A stretch of 64,000 bases of DNA from an uncultured Oscillospiraceae bacterium (GCA_910587465.1 CAJUMS010000001.1:76354-140353); one strand, 5' to 3'. Shown: positions 17,013 to 25,588, counted from the first letter of the stretch. Notes: generated by a model from the letters alone, not told the origin. Numbers and translations are program-made.

Positions 17013-17461
17013 TGAATTTGCTAGAGATCAACAAGCGCATAAAACAGCGCCCCCCGTTCCAGATGATAGAGCGTGTGCTTGAATTAGAGCCGAACATTTC
17101 CGCAAGAGGTGTCAAGAACGTTTCGGTGAACGAACCGTATTTTATCGGACACTTTCCCGAAGCGCCGATAATGCCGGGCGTGCTGCTTATTGAGAGCGCG
17201 GCGCAGCTTTGCAGTCTCGTTATAGCGCCTGATGACGCTGCCGATAACGAGGACAGGCTGTATGTGCTGTTGAAGGTCAAGGATTTCAAGTTTTTGAATC
17301 CTGTTATCCCGGGCGACACGCTTACGATAGACGTGAAATGCACGATGTCGGGCGCGGGAGCATATGAGTTTTCGGCGGTGATCTCGGTAGACGGCACGAT
17401 CAAGGCAAAGGGCAGTATGCTGTTTACCTCAATGGACAAAAGCGCGGTGTATGATGTATAA
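17009..17461 (+). CDS. 3-hydroxyacyl-ACP dehydratase (FabZ-like)
   Basis: This 150-residue hotdog-fold protein has the FabZ active-site block GHFPEAPIMPGVLLIESAAQ, with His48 and Glu62 in place. It should dehydrate 3-hydroxyacyl-ACP to the trans-2-enoyl form. It overlaps the reductase gene by 4 bp and the phosphopantetheinyl transferase gene by 11 bp. A second ATG at 17012 is possible. With no enoyl reductase nearby, repeated cycles would give a polyene-like chain; this is inference. Confidence 0.9.
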   Translation: MMNLLEINKRIKQRPPFQMIERVLELEPNISARGVKNVSVNEPYFIGHFPEAPIMPGVLLIESAAQLCSLVIAPDDAADNEDRLYVLLKVKDFKFLNPVIPGDTLTIDVKCTMSGAGAYEFSAVISVDGTIKAKGSMLFTSMDKSAVYDV

Positions 17462-18122
17462 TATAATTGATCTTACGGCTTCGATAGTAACGGGCGGCAG
17501 CGTTATGCGCTCGCGTATTGAAAGCGCGGCGGCGTTATACAATGAGAGCTGCCGCGGATACTTTGAGGACGTCCTGTTAAAACACGGTAACGCGTTTTGT
17601 GACTCGGCATGCGGATTTCTGCTTTTGGACAGCCTGCTGCAAAAGAACAGGATAGACCGCTCGACGCTCGTCATCACGCTTGACGAGCGCGGCAGACCGC
17701 ACACGAACCGTCCCGATCTGGATTTCAGCATATCCCACAGCGAGGGATGCGCGATGTGCGTTATCGAAATAGGCGAGGGTGCGAATATCGGCGTTGATGT
17801 TCAGCGCGAACGTCCGTATTCGGTCGCAAAAATGGACGAGCTTGCAAAGGCGTTTATGACCGAAAGCGAGCTTGCCGAATTCCGCGCTTCGGAGCACAAG
17901 CCCGCTGAGTTTTTCACAGCATGGACAAGGCGCGAATCCTACGTAAAGCGCATTGGCTCGGACATCTTCGACAATCTGAAATGCGCAGACCTCCGTGCCG
18001 AAAGCTTTCGCGAGGGTGTTATCACCGCCTGCGGACGGCGGTATTATTACAGTATAAACGCGCGTTCGGAGGTTTTGTTTCCCGTGGAACAAAGCGAGGA
18101 ACAGGGGGGATTCAATAAATGA
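17451..18122 (+). CDS. Sfp-type 4'-phosphopantetheinyl transferase
   Basis: The 223-residue protein has the Sfp signatures SISHSEG, IGVDVQRE (Mg-binding acidic pair) and WTRRESYVKRIG (the WxxKEAxxK motif, with Arg-Glu-Ser here). It transfers phosphopantetheine from CoA to the serine of carrier proteins, most likely the ACP at 13799. Having its own transferase in the operon is typical of specialised polyketide or polyene pathways and unusual for housekeeping fatty acid synthesis. It overlaps the genes on both sides (11 bp and 4 bp). Confidence 0.9.
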   Translation: MMYNIIDLTASIVTGGSVMRSRIESAAALYNESCRGYFEDVLLKHGNAFCDSACGFLLLDSLLQKNRIDRSTLVITLDERGRPHTNRPDLDFSISHSEGCAMCVIEIGEGANIGVDVQRERPYSVAKMDELAKAFMTESELAEFRASEHKPAEFFTAWTRRESYVKRIGSDIFDNLKCADLRAESFREGVITACGRRYYYSINARSEVLFPVEQSEEQGGFNK

Positions 18123-18829
18123 AAGTTCTGGTATTAAACGGCAGCCCGAAGGCTGAACGATCAAATACGCTTAATATTACAAAGGCGTTTCTTAACGGCT
18201 TTCCCGAAGGCACCGATATTGAGTATGTAAACCTGTACAAGCTGAACATAAAGCCGTGCGTAGGCTGCTTTTCCTGCTGGAGCAAAACGCAGGGCAAGTG
18301 CGTGATACAGGATGATATGCAGGAGCTTTACGGCAAGATCAAGGCAGCGGATGTCGTCATAGAGAGCTTTCCGCTGTACTTTTTCGGAATGCCCAGTCAG
18401 CTAAAGGCGATGACGGACAGATGTCTGCCGTTTATGCTGCCGTATATGGGAAATCTCGTCGAAGACAAAAACGCGTCGTTCCACGAGCTTCGCGACGAAA
18501 GTATGCATGAAAAGCGGCTTGTCGTGATCACGACCTGCGGCTATGTCGACGCAAAGCCCATGTACCCCGCGCTGCTTAAAGAGTATGATCTGATATGCGG
18601 AGACGGTCACTACACGGCGATAATGTGTCCCGAGGGAGAGCTGTTCATCGCGGAAAAGGCTAAACGCCAGCGCGAGGGTTATCTTGCCGATATCAAAAAA
18701 GCGGGCGCAGAGTTCGCGGAAAACCGCAGACTCTCCTTCGAGACTCTGGAGCGCATCTCAAAGCCGATACTCTCACCGCAGGGCTTTGAAGCGATCACTC
18801 TGGCGCACTGGGAAATGAAGTCAAAATAA
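18119..18829 (+). CDS. NADPH-dependent FMN reductase / iron-sulfur flavoprotein-like
   Basis: This 236-residue flavodoxin-fold protein starts with the FMN-phosphate loop LNGSPKAERSNT. It has the cysteine set CVGCFSCW...GKC followed by IQDDM, common in the NAD(P)H-dependent oxidoreductases of clostridia. It likely reduces or oxidises a small molecule using FMN. The 4-bp ATGA overlap places it as last gene of the lipid/polyene-like operon, which a terminator closes. It may tailor the product, for example by desaturating or reducing the chain; this is inference. Confidence 0.85.
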   Translation: MKVLVLNGSPKAERSNTLNITKAFLNGFPEGTDIEYVNLYKLNIKPCVGCFSCWSKTQGKCVIQDDMQELYGKIKAADVVIESFPLYFFGMPSQLKAMTDRCLPFMLPYMGNLVEDKNASFHELRDESMHEKRLVVITTCGYVDAKPMYPALLKEYDLICGDGHYTAIMCPEGELFIAEKAKRQREGYLADIKKAGAEFAENRRLSFETLERISKPILSPQGFEAITLAHWEMKSK

Positions 18830-18834
18830 AATTA

Positions 18835-18870
18835 CAACGCGCTCCGTTTAGCACAGAGCGCGTTGTTTTT
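18835..18870 (+). terminator. Rho-independent terminator closing the lipid operon
   Basis: CAACGCGCTC (18835-18844) pairs with GAGCGCGTTG (18856-18865), then five T. The dpaB stop codon on the other strand lies within the T-run. Confidence 0.85.
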
Positions 18871-19471
18871 ATTCCGCGTCAACGGAATACATCGGCTGGA
18901 TCTGCCTGCCGTCAAGTGCCTCAAGAATGGTTTGCGGGATCTTTTGAAAATCCGCAATCATCGAAAAAGGCTTTCCGCGGCAATCGTCCTGGAACATCGG
19001 CACGAAGTAGAAGTTCTTGTAGTTGCGAAGTGTTCCTATGTTCTTTGCGGAGGCGGACAGTGCGTCGTTAGTCGACACCGCGATGACCACGGGTCGCTGA
19101 TTGCGCAGGTGGCTTTTTACCGCCATACATACGGGGCTGTCGGTTATACCGAGCGCCAGCTTTGCGAGGGTGTTGCCCGTACATGGCGCGATAACCAGAA
19201 CGTCAAACATCTTTTTGGGTCCTATGGGCTCGGCGGCGGTGATATCGTGGAGTACCGTCCTGCCCGTTATCTCGTACAGCCGCGCGGCGTGCTGCTGTGC
19301 AGTGCCGAAGCGGGTATCGAGCGTGTATGCGTTGTGGGACATTATCGGGGTGACCTCGCAGCCGAGGGAAACAAGCTCCTCAAGCTCCTCGAAAACCTTG
19401 GCGAACGTACAGAACGAACCGCAGACCGCAAATCCCACACGCAGTCCCGAAAGCTTCTCTATATCGCTCAT
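18869..19471 (-). CDS. dpaB: Dipicolinate synthase subunit B
   Basis: This 200-residue flavoprotein-like subunit (SpoVFB) begins GLRVGFAVCGSFCTFAKVF and contains APCTGNTLAKLALGITDSPV, matching the Dfp/UbiX-type flavoprotein family member that pairs with DpaA. Together they make dipicolinic acid from dihydroxytetrahydrodipicolinate in the mother cell; the product fills the spore core as its calcium chelate. GAAAGGATAGATC precedes the ATG. It lies 74 bp downstream of dpaA in the same direction. Its presence supports genuine sporulation capacity. Confidence 0.93.
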   Translation of the reverse strand: MSDIEKLSGLRVGFAVCGSFCTFAKVFEELEELVSLGCEVTPIMSHNAYTLDTRFGTAQQHAARLYEITGRTVLHDITAAEPIGPKKMFDVLVIAPCTGNTLAKLALGITDSPVCMAVKSHLRNQRPVVIAVSTNDALSASAKNIGTLRNYKNFYFVPMFQDDCRGKPFSMIADFQKIPQTILEALDGRQIQPMYSVDAE

Positions 19472-19545
19472 GATCTATCCTTTCACTGTCGTGTTCTATT
19501 ATTTTGGGCGCGCAAAACGCGCGGTATTTCTTTGATCCTAAGCGA

Positions 19546-20349
19546 TCATATATTGAGTTTATCCGCTATCGTTTCGGCGATAGCCTCTCCCGCCGCTATC
19601 GGCGAGTGCTTTCCCGGCAGTCCGGGCGCGTAAATGTATTGTATGCCATGACTTTCGGCAAGCGGCTTGGATGACTGCTCCGGAAGCGTGGCAAGCTCTA
19701 TAAACACAGCACTGCTCTTCATTGCTGAAAAGTGCTCGGCATTAAAAAGCGCGCAGGGTACGGTGTTCGCGATGAAGTCAATATTTCCGAGAGCGTCTCC
19801 GATATCCGAGATATTGACTGACGAAAAGCCATCAAGTTCCGCAGCTGTGCGCTGTTCGGCGCGGCGTGCTGCTATCGTGACGGACGAGCCGTTTGCCGCC
19901 AGTCTGTACGCCAGCATTCTGCCTATCCTGCCGTAGCCCGTTATAAGCGAACGCGAACCTAGCAGCGCACCGTCGGTGCTTTGCGAGAGCAGCGCGCTAG
20001 CGGCTTCAGCGGTGAGCGCGGCGTTTTTCAGAATCAGCGCTTCCTCGGCAAAGTAATTGACGAATATATAGCCGTTTTCGGCACACATCTCCGTTAACAC
20101 GGCGCACTCCCCGCCCGCGAATATCATGGCGTTCTTGTCGGCAAACCGGGTGATAATACCGAATTCAAGCGTAATATCGGAAAGCGGCGCGAGAATTTCC
20201 CTGCCGTTTCTCGTGAGGGGCAGCGGCAAGACTACCGCGCTGAACCTGCCCTGCGTTTTTTCGCCGAACTGTTCGACCTCATATTCCGCGGACAGTCTCT
20301 CCGCCGCGTAATTCATTCGCTTGTCACCGCCAATAAACAGTATCTTCAT
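19546..20349 (-). CDS. dpaA: Dipicolinate synthase subunit A
   Basis: This 267-residue NAD(P)-binding protein (SpoVFA) begins MKILFIGGDKRMNYAAERL, the family signature. It carries a Rossmann segment SLITGYGRIGRMLAYRLAA and ends with GLPGKHSPIAAGEAIAETI. With DpaB it makes the spore chelator dipicolinate. GGGAGGGGAGCTT precedes the ATG. Many clostridia lack spoVF and use an EtfA-type route instead, so the dpaAB pair is informative. A SigmaK-like promoter lies upstream. Confidence 0.93.
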   Translation of the reverse strand: MKILFIGGDKRMNYAAERLSAEYEVEQFGEKTQGRFSAVVLPLPLTRNGREILAPLSDITLEFGIITRFADKNAMIFAGGECAVLTEMCAENGYIFVNYFAEEALILKNAALTAEAASALLSQSTDGALLGSRSLITGYGRIGRMLAYRLAANGSSVTIAARRAEQRTAAELDGFSSVNISDIGDALGNIDFIANTVPCALFNAEHFSAMKSSAVFIELATLPEQSSKPLAESHGIQYIYAPGLPGKHSPIAAGEAIAETIADKLNI

Positions 20350-20382
20350 AAGCTCCCCTCCCGAATATGCCGTGTTATGACA

Positions 20383-20411
20383 TATTGTATGCGGTTTGGC
20401 GGGTTTTCGTG
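20383..20411 (-). promoter_or_regulatory. Candidate SigmaK (mother-cell) promoter of dpaAB
   Basis: On the minus strand CATACAATA (20391-20383) fits the SigmaK -10 CATANNNTA, with CAC (20411-20409) 17 bp upstream as the short -35. Bacillus spoVF is SigmaK-controlled. The match is to a loose consensus. Confidence 0.4.
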
Positions 20412-20421
20412 AATATAAAAG

Positions 20422-20446
20422 TCTCCCGAGATATCCTCCCGGGAGA
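20422..20446 (-). terminator. Rho-independent terminator of the lysozyme gene
   Basis: TCTCCCG and CGGGAGA form a 7-bp stem just past the lysozyme stop; in the minus direction CTTTTATATT follows. Confidence 0.7.
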
Positions 20447-20454
20447 TTTGTATA

Positions 20455-21900
20455 TTATCTTTTGTAGCCGCCGTCGCTTATGATCTTGTAGTAATCGCGG
20501 TAACAAAGATTCAAATCGACGTCGCCGCGTATTCCTGACACCCTGCCCTCACTGGAGTACTGCCAGATACCGAAATTTCCGCTGTATGTCGGCGAGCTAC
20601 GCCACTCGGCAAGCCAGAGATCGTATTCCGACAGTCTGTTCATATCCAGCAGTGTCGTAAGCCAGTGCTTATTGGCATAGAGCATGGGATAATAGCCCGC
20701 GTTCTTTATCTCATCGAGAAATGCTTTTGCAATCGCAGTAAGACGGCTTTTGCCCAAGTCCTCCTGCGAAGGATCCTCAAAGTCGAGTATCACGGGGAAA
20801 TCCAGCTCATACGGCTCTATCACGCTGAGGAAATACCGTGCCTCCTCGCGCGCCTCCAGTACCGTCGTCGCGTAGCAGTAGTGGTAAACGCCTACCATTA
20901 CACCCGCTTTCTGCGCCTCGACTATATTGTAATCAAAGGTCTTGTCCTTCTTCACATAAAACGAGGAACGGAGTATCGCGAAATCAATGCCAGCATTTTT
21001 CACGCGTTTCCAGTCGATTATATCCTGCCAGCTCGAAACGTCTATGCCCTTTAGCTTGACGTTTTCGCCTAGGGACGGAGGTTCGGGACGCGGTGTCTCG
21101 ACGGGCGGCGAATAGCGGTAGTCGACTATCCGTCCGCTTTTGGTGATCGCAAGCATCGCGCTTTGAGATTTCAGGTACTTTGAACCGTAATTCAGCGTGA
21201 CAGTTCCGCTGTTCACAAGCCTGCTGTACAAGCACAAATCGCCGGACTGGACAATCTTTCCGCTAAGTGTGACCGAAAGCTTGCCCTTCGCGAACAACTG
21301 CCCCTTGTCAAGCGTCTGCCAGCTGCCCGTTACTTTAACGTCCGAGGTCGCCGAAAGCGTAGTCCTGCCGCTGCTCTTGTAGACACCCGAATTGTAAACC
21401 AGTACCTCGCCGCCCAAAACCGCAGTCGCCGCACCCGTCGTTGTGAATGCGGATGATATTCTCAGCGTAGAGCTTTTCGTCGTCGAAACGCTCCCGTTGT
21501 TTACAAGCGAGCTGCCCGCCGCCAGCGTTAACGTTCCCGAAACGATCATCTGCGCTTTCGGCTGAACGGTTACATCTCCGCGTATCACCAGCGTGCTCCC
21601 GACGAAGACCTGCAAATTCGCACCCTCGCGAAGCTCAAGCGTGCTCCCGGCGGGGAACGTCACTGTAGTTCCCCTCGATATTTTAACTGTGCTGTCTATG
21701 TAATAATTCTTGTTTGCTGAGGGCGGCGAACTGCCCGTCCATCTCGTCGCACCATTCTGTGTGTTCGGACGAGAACTGCCCGTAACAGCATAGCCTGACG
21801 CTCCCGACGAGGAAGACGGCGCGGCATACGCCGTACAGCCGATCGCGAGCACCGCCGCAAGAAACAGTCCCGCGACTCTTTTTAAAAGTTTGATTTGCAC
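20455..21900 (-). CDS. Secreted GH25 lysozyme with N-terminal beta-repeat region
   Basis: A signal peptide (KLLKRVAGLFLAAVLAIGC) leads a Ser/Gly linker, then about 200 residues of short, regular beta-strand-like repeats (STLVIRGDVTVQPKAQM, SGTLTLAAGSSLVNNG). The GH25 muramidase domain starts at KLKGIDVSSWQDIIDW and holds the catalytic acid pair in VILDFED, WLAEW, and the closing GDVDLNLC. It should cleave the MurNAc-GlcNAc bond of peptidoglycan outside the cell. The frame extends to TTG 21930, but no ribosome site precedes it. AATAAGGAT just before two GTG codons favours a start at 21903 or 21900. The repeat region may bind wall or substrate. Confidence 0.88.
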   Translation of the reverse strand: MQIKLLKRVAGLFLAAVLAIGCTAYAAPSSSSGASGYAVTGSSRPNTQNGATRWTGSSPPSANKNYYIDSTVKISRGTTVTFPAGSTLELREGANLQVFVGSTLVIRGDVTVQPKAQMIVSGTLTLAAGSSLVNNGSVSTTKSSTLRISSAFTTTGAATAVLGGEVLVYNSGVYKSSGRTTLSATSDVKVTGSWQTLDKGQLFAKGKLSVTLSGKIVQSGDLCLYSRLVNSGTVTLNYGSKYLKSQSAMLAITKSGRIVDYRYSPPVETPRPEPPSLGENVKLKGIDVSSWQDIIDWKRVKNAGIDFAILRSSFYVKKDKTFDYNIVEAQKAGVMVGVYHYCYATTVLEAREEARYFLSVIEPYELDFPVILDFEDPSQEDLGKSRLTAIAKAFLDEIKNAGYYPMLYANKHWLTTLLDMNRLSEYDLWLAEWRSSPTYSGNFGIWQYSSEGRVSGIRGDVDLNLCYRDYYKIISDGGYKR

Positions 21901-21961
21901 CACATCCTTATTAAAAAACAAAGCCTGCAAAATGATTTTATCATTTTTGCTTTGTATTTAT

Positions 21962-21990
21962 ATTGTCTCATATTTTAATCAATTTGTCAA
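21962..21990 (-). promoter_or_regulatory. Candidate SigmaA promoter of the lysozyme gene
   Basis: On the minus strand TTGACA (21990-21985), 17 bp, then GACAAT (21967-21962). The -10 box matches 4 of 6. Confidence 0.55.
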
Positions 21991-22090
21991 ATGTTTTTTC
22001 ACAATTTTTTGTGGCAATTTACGTAAAATATGTAAAAAAGCGGAATATATGTAGCGCGGGGCTGCCGAAAACATTCGACAGCCTGTGAGG

Positions 22091-22804
22091 TCACGTTGAC
22101 GTGTCAATGACCGACATCGGATCAACCCACTCTCCGCCGCGTTTTACGCCGAGATGGAGATGCGGCTGCTGAAGCACCTCGGACTGGTTAGTCTCACCCG
22201 TTTTCCCGATGATCTCCCCTTGGTTCACCTGCTGACCCGCCTTAACGTTAAGCTCCTTTGCAAGTCCGCAATAGTGTACCTCAAGCCCGTTGCTCTGTTC
22301 TACGATAACGTACACGCCCCAAAGAGGATCATCCTTGATCTCCTTTACCGTGCCCTCGGACATAGACTTTACATCTGTGCCGAGGTCGCAGAGGATATCG
22401 CAGCCGTCGTGAGTTTTCCACACGCCGAGCGTCTCGGATTTTACAAGCTCGCCGTTGCTGAACGGGTGAGATACCTCGCCCGTTACGGGGAGAACATTCC
22501 CGATCTCGACGGCGACTATCGGCTTGTTGACCTCCTCGGCGGGTTCGCTTGAGGTAGGCTTTTTCGTTGACGAGGGCTTGCTGCTCTCGATAGGCACTCC
22601 CGAGACGTTATTCTGCACGGGAACGTCCGAACTGCTATTCGAGTAGACCCACGAGCTTTCGCCCGAACTTATCCCCGTGGGAACGAGCCGCTTCATCGTA
22701 GAATTATACGCCGCGATCACCGACACCACGACAGCCGCTATCCCCAGCGCAGACGCAATAACAAGCGCCTTTCCGTTCTGACTGTCCTTATTTCTTTTTT
22801 TCAT
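22091..22804 (-). CDS. M23 (LytM) family protein, SpoIIQ-like
   Basis: The 237-residue protein has a short cytoplasmic basic start, one TM segment (ALGIAAVVVSVIAAY), a Ser/Pro-rich linker and a C-terminal LytM domain. Zinc-binding motifs are present: THDGCD (HxxxD) and PHLHLG (HxH). This architecture matches SpoIIQ of clostridia, which keeps the metal site, sits in the forespore membrane and zips to SpoIIIAH. A vegetative cell-wall endopeptidase is the alternative. ATG 22804 is 9 bases from AAAGGA; the GTG at 22810 is too close. The nearby dpa genes are consistent with, but do not prove, a sporulation role. Confidence 0.78.
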   Translation of the reverse strand: MKKRNKDSQNGKALVIASALGIAAVVVSVIAAYNSTMKRLVPTGISSGESSWVYSNSSSDVPVQNNVSGVPIESSKPSSTKKPTSSEPAEEVNKPIVAVEIGNVLPVTGEVSHPFSNGELVKSETLGVWKTHDGCDILCDLGTDVKSMSEGTVKEIKDDPLWGVYVIVEQSNGLEVHYCGLAKELNVKAGQQVNQGEIIGKTGETNQSEVLQQPHLHLGVKRGGEWVDPMSVIDTST

Positions 22805-22810
22805 AAGCAC

Positions 22811-23091
22811 TTTTCCTTTCCAATTTGTTTATGGATCGCCCCATTGGTTTGGGAGATATCTGTATTTTTGACTAAAACAGTGAAAATATACATTTTTTGG
22901 TATTGTTGAAGGATATTGAGGAAAATTATTATTTAGCTTAATAAACTTCAAGCATTGACGAAAGCTAAATTATTTAGTTGCTCACATAAATTTCGATTTA
23001 TATCAACCACACACAACAGAAAATTTTTCTCTGTTTTTTTGTGAAAAATACACAAAAAATCGCTATTCTCGCAAAAGCCGTTTAGTATCGC
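22811..23091. other. AT-rich intergenic region with one inverted repeat
   Basis: About 340 bp separate the divergent SpoIIQ-like and EAL-HDOD genes. I see ATTTAGCTT (22931-22939) and its inverse AAGCTAAAT (22962-22970), a 9-bp stem with a 22-base loop, and otherwise only AT-rich sequence. The promoter of the plus-strand gene is at its right end. Confidence 0.5.
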
Positions 23092-23120
23092 TTGAAAAAA
23101 TTATGAAAATATAGTATAAT
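23092..23120 (+). promoter_or_regulatory. SigmaA promoter of the EAL-HDOD gene
   Basis: TTGAAA (23092-23097), 17 bp, TATAAT (23115-23120), about 30 bp before the ATG. Confidence 0.75.
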
Positions 23121-23151
23121 AAAATGTGTATAGATTTTAGGGGGCGTTTAT

Positions 23152-24366
23152 ATGAATGTGTATATGGCTCGGCAGCCGATCTTTGATAACGAAAACAACG
23201 TCTATGCCTACGAGCTGCTCTACCGCAGCAACGGGCAGGAAAACGCATATAACGGCATTTCTGGCGACGAGTCTACCGCCGACGTGGTGACGAATGCGTT
23301 CTTCGGACTGGACGTGAAGAATATCATAGGCAACGCAAGAGCTTTTATTAACTTTACGGGCAACCTCCTTAAACGCGGTATCCCGAAAATGCTCTCGCCG
23401 GAGATACTGGTCGTTGAGGTGTTGGAAAATCAGCTTACAGACGACGATCTTCTCGATGCATGCCAGGAGCTTAAGGAGCTTGGCTATATGATCGCGCTGG
23501 ACGACTTCGAGTACTCCAATGCATACAGCGAACTTTTCCAGCTGGGCGACCTTGTCAAGATCGATTTCAGAACTCCCCAGAAATCTATTGAGGAGACCGC
23601 TTACGTCTGCCGATACTCCAATAAGCTCATGCTCGCGGAGAAAATCGAGACGCGTGAGGAGTTTGAGTACGCGAAAAAACTTGGCTGTACATATATGCAG
23701 GGCTACTATTTCGCAAAGCCCGCTATTATGTCGGGCAGCAGCATCCAGCCGTTGCCCGTGAACCTTATGCAGGTAATGCAGCTTATCTCCGAGCCCGAGC
23801 CGGATATCGGCGAAATAGTCGAGGTAATGTCCCGCGATACGGCAATGTGCCAAAGAATTCTGCGCCTTATCAATTCCGCGTATTTCGGGGTGTCAAATAA
23901 GGTGTCGTCAATAAATCAGGCGATACTGATACTTGGTCTGGACTATCTGCGCGAATGGGTGTATCTTATGGGTATGCAGAAACTTACCCATAATGATAAT
24001 GTCGAAGCGATGAAAACATCGCTGCTTATGGCGAAGCTCTGTAAGAAAATCTCGCTTTTGATACCCGAGGCGGAGGATCAGTCGGAATCGTTCTACCTTA
24101 TGGGTCTGCTGTCAATGGTGGTGCTCGGCGGCGAACGCGCACTTGCGCAGGCGTTGGACGAGTTCCCACTCACGAACGATATCAAAAAGGGCTTGCTGAG
24201 ACGCGGCGGCATTTACAGCGACGTGTTTGAAATGGCCATGTCTTATACCAACGCTGATTGGGAGCGATTTGAGGAAATGGCGGAAAAATATCATATTGAC
24301 AGCTCCGTTATTACCGATTTGTTTGTTGAGTGTACGAAAGAAATAGGTCAGATCCAGATGACCTAA
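23152..24366 (+). CDS. EAL-HDOD signalling protein
   Basis: This 404-residue protein has an N-terminal EAL-like domain (MARQPIFDNENNVYAYELLYR; the EALLR motif is replaced by YELLYR) and a C-terminal HDOD domain (RILRLINSAYFG, VSSINQAILILGLDYLREW). Related YuxH/CdgJ proteins regulate motility or c-di-GMP-linked behaviour but are usually enzymatically inactive, and the altered EAL motif fits that. It is cytosolic. It sits next to an FkbM-type methyltransferase gene 30 bp downstream, probably in one transcript. Confidence 0.9.
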   Translation: MNVYMARQPIFDNENNVYAYELLYRSNGQENAYNGISGDESTADVVTNAFFGLDVKNIIGNARAFINFTGNLLKRGIPKMLSPEILVVEVLENQLTDDDLLDACQELKELGYMIALDDFEYSNAYSELFQLGDLVKIDFRTPQKSIEETAYVCRYSNKLMLAEKIETREEFEYAKKLGCTYMQGYYFAKPAIMSGSSIQPLPVNLMQVMQLISEPEPDIGEIVEVMSRDTAMCQRILRLINSAYFGVSNKVSSINQAILILGLDYLREWVYLMGMQKLTHNDNVEAMKTSLLMAKLCKKISLLIPEAEDQSESFYLMGLLSMVVLGGERALAQALDEFPLTNDIKKGLLRRGGIYSDVFEMAMSYTNADWERFEEMAEKYHIDSSVITDLFVECTKEIGQIQMT

Positions 24367-24396
24367 TGATGATCCATTGTGTTTGGAGGTTTGGCA

Positions 24397-25488
24397 ATGG
24401 CGTTTTTTCTTGATGAGATCGGCTTCGATCTGTGGGAACGTCTCGGCTCCTGCGGAAAGAAGATAGTGCTTTACGGCATGGGCGACGGCGCAGAAAAAAT
24501 CAAAGCCGCGCTTGACGAAAAGAATATTCCCGTTGCTGATATTATGGCAAGCGACGATTTTGTGCGCGGTCATGATTTTTTGGGCTACCGTGTTAAAAAG
24601 CTCTCCGAGATAGAAGCGGAGTACGATGATTTTATTATCCTCGTCTGCTTTGGCACTCAACTGCCCGAAATCATGGATAAAATATACAAAATTGCGGAAA
24701 AGCACGAACTGTACGCGCCGAATGTTCCGGTTGTGGGAGACGGTCTGTTTGACCTCGGATACGCACAGGAGCATAAGAGCGATCTGAAAAAAGTTTACGA
24801 TCTGCTCGCGGACGAACAATCCAAACGCGTTTTTGAGAATGTCATACGTTATAAATTAAGCGGCGATCTGAAATATCTTCGGGCTGTCGAAACGCCCTCT
24901 GAGGAGAAGTTTGACTTGATGAATATAGGCATCGAGGAAACGTATGTCGACCTCGGCGCGTATAACGGCGACACGCTGATCGAATTCCTGAATGAGACCT
25001 CAATGCAGTTTACAAAGCTGTATGCTATGGAACCCGACGTGAAAAATTACCGCAAGCTCAAGCGGCGGCTGTATATGATAGGCTCGGCGCTGTTAGAGGC
25101 GTATAACGTCGGCGCGTGGGACGAGGACACTATCGCAGCGTTCAGTCTGCGGGCGGGAAGAAGCTCGCGCGCGGTGCCGCAGGAGGGGAAGATCATAAAC
25201 CCCGCACGATACCGCGAGGTAAAGATGATGAAGGTTGATACAATGCTCCAAGGCGGGGAGGCGAGTTACATCAAGATAGACGTCGAGGGCTCGGAGGAAA
25301 ACGCACTCCGCGGAGCGTCGGAAACAATCGCTAACTTTAAGCCCAAGCTGAATATTGCATTATATCACCGAAACGAGGATATGTTTAAGCTCCCTTTGCT
25401 GGTAAACGAAATGAATAAAAAATACAAGCTTTATATGAGACATCACCCATATATACCCGACTGGGATACCAATCTTTATTGCGTTTGA
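24397..25488 (+). CDS. FkbM-family SAM-dependent methyltransferase
   Basis: Residues ~1-130 form a Rossmann-like N-terminal domain (KIVLYGMGDGAEKIKAAL). The C-terminal part is an FkbM methyltransferase: YVDLGAYNGDTLIEFL as the SAM-binding motif I, YAMEPD as motif II, and IKIDVEGSEENALRGA as the family hallmark. These enzymes O-methylate sugars or secondary metabolites. GGAGG (24385-24389) is 7 bases from ATG 24397; an earlier in-frame start at 24379 would swallow the ribosome site. The acceptor is unknown; a surface-glycan role is plausible. Confidence 0.85.
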   Translation: MAFFLDEIGFDLWERLGSCGKKIVLYGMGDGAEKIKAALDEKNIPVADIMASDDFVRGHDFLGYRVKKLSEIEAEYDDFIILVCFGTQLPEIMDKIYKIAEKHELYAPNVPVVGDGLFDLGYAQEHKSDLKKVYDLLADEQSKRVFENVIRYKLSGDLKYLRAVETPSEEKFDLMNIGIEETYVDLGAYNGDTLIEFLNETSMQFTKLYAMEPDVKNYRKLKRRLYMIGSALLEAYNVGAWDEDTIAAFSLRAGRSSRAVPQEGKIINPARYREVKMMKVDTMLQGGEASYIKIDVEGSEENALRGASETIANFKPKLNIALYHRNEDMFKLPLLVNEMNKKYKLYMRHHPYIPDWDTNLYCV

Positions 25489-25505
25489 TTACTGCGAATT
25501 TAAAA

Positions 25506-25588
25506 TTCACTATAAAAGGTATAGTGAAAATCCAAAAGGCGAATGTAGCGCTGCACAGAAAACCGCGCTGACGAGCATTTGGATTTTC
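25506..25588 (+). other. Structured intergenic element with nested inverted repeats
   Basis: TTCACTATA/TATAGTGAA (25506-25528) forms a 9-bp hairpin. A second, larger fold follows: GAAAATCCAAA (25526-25536) pairs with TTTGGATTTTC (25578-25588) and encloses AGCGC/GCGCT (25547-25551, 25565-25569). The two folds share bases and so may be mutually exclusive. The element lies just before the 25609 gene. Confidence 0.55.
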
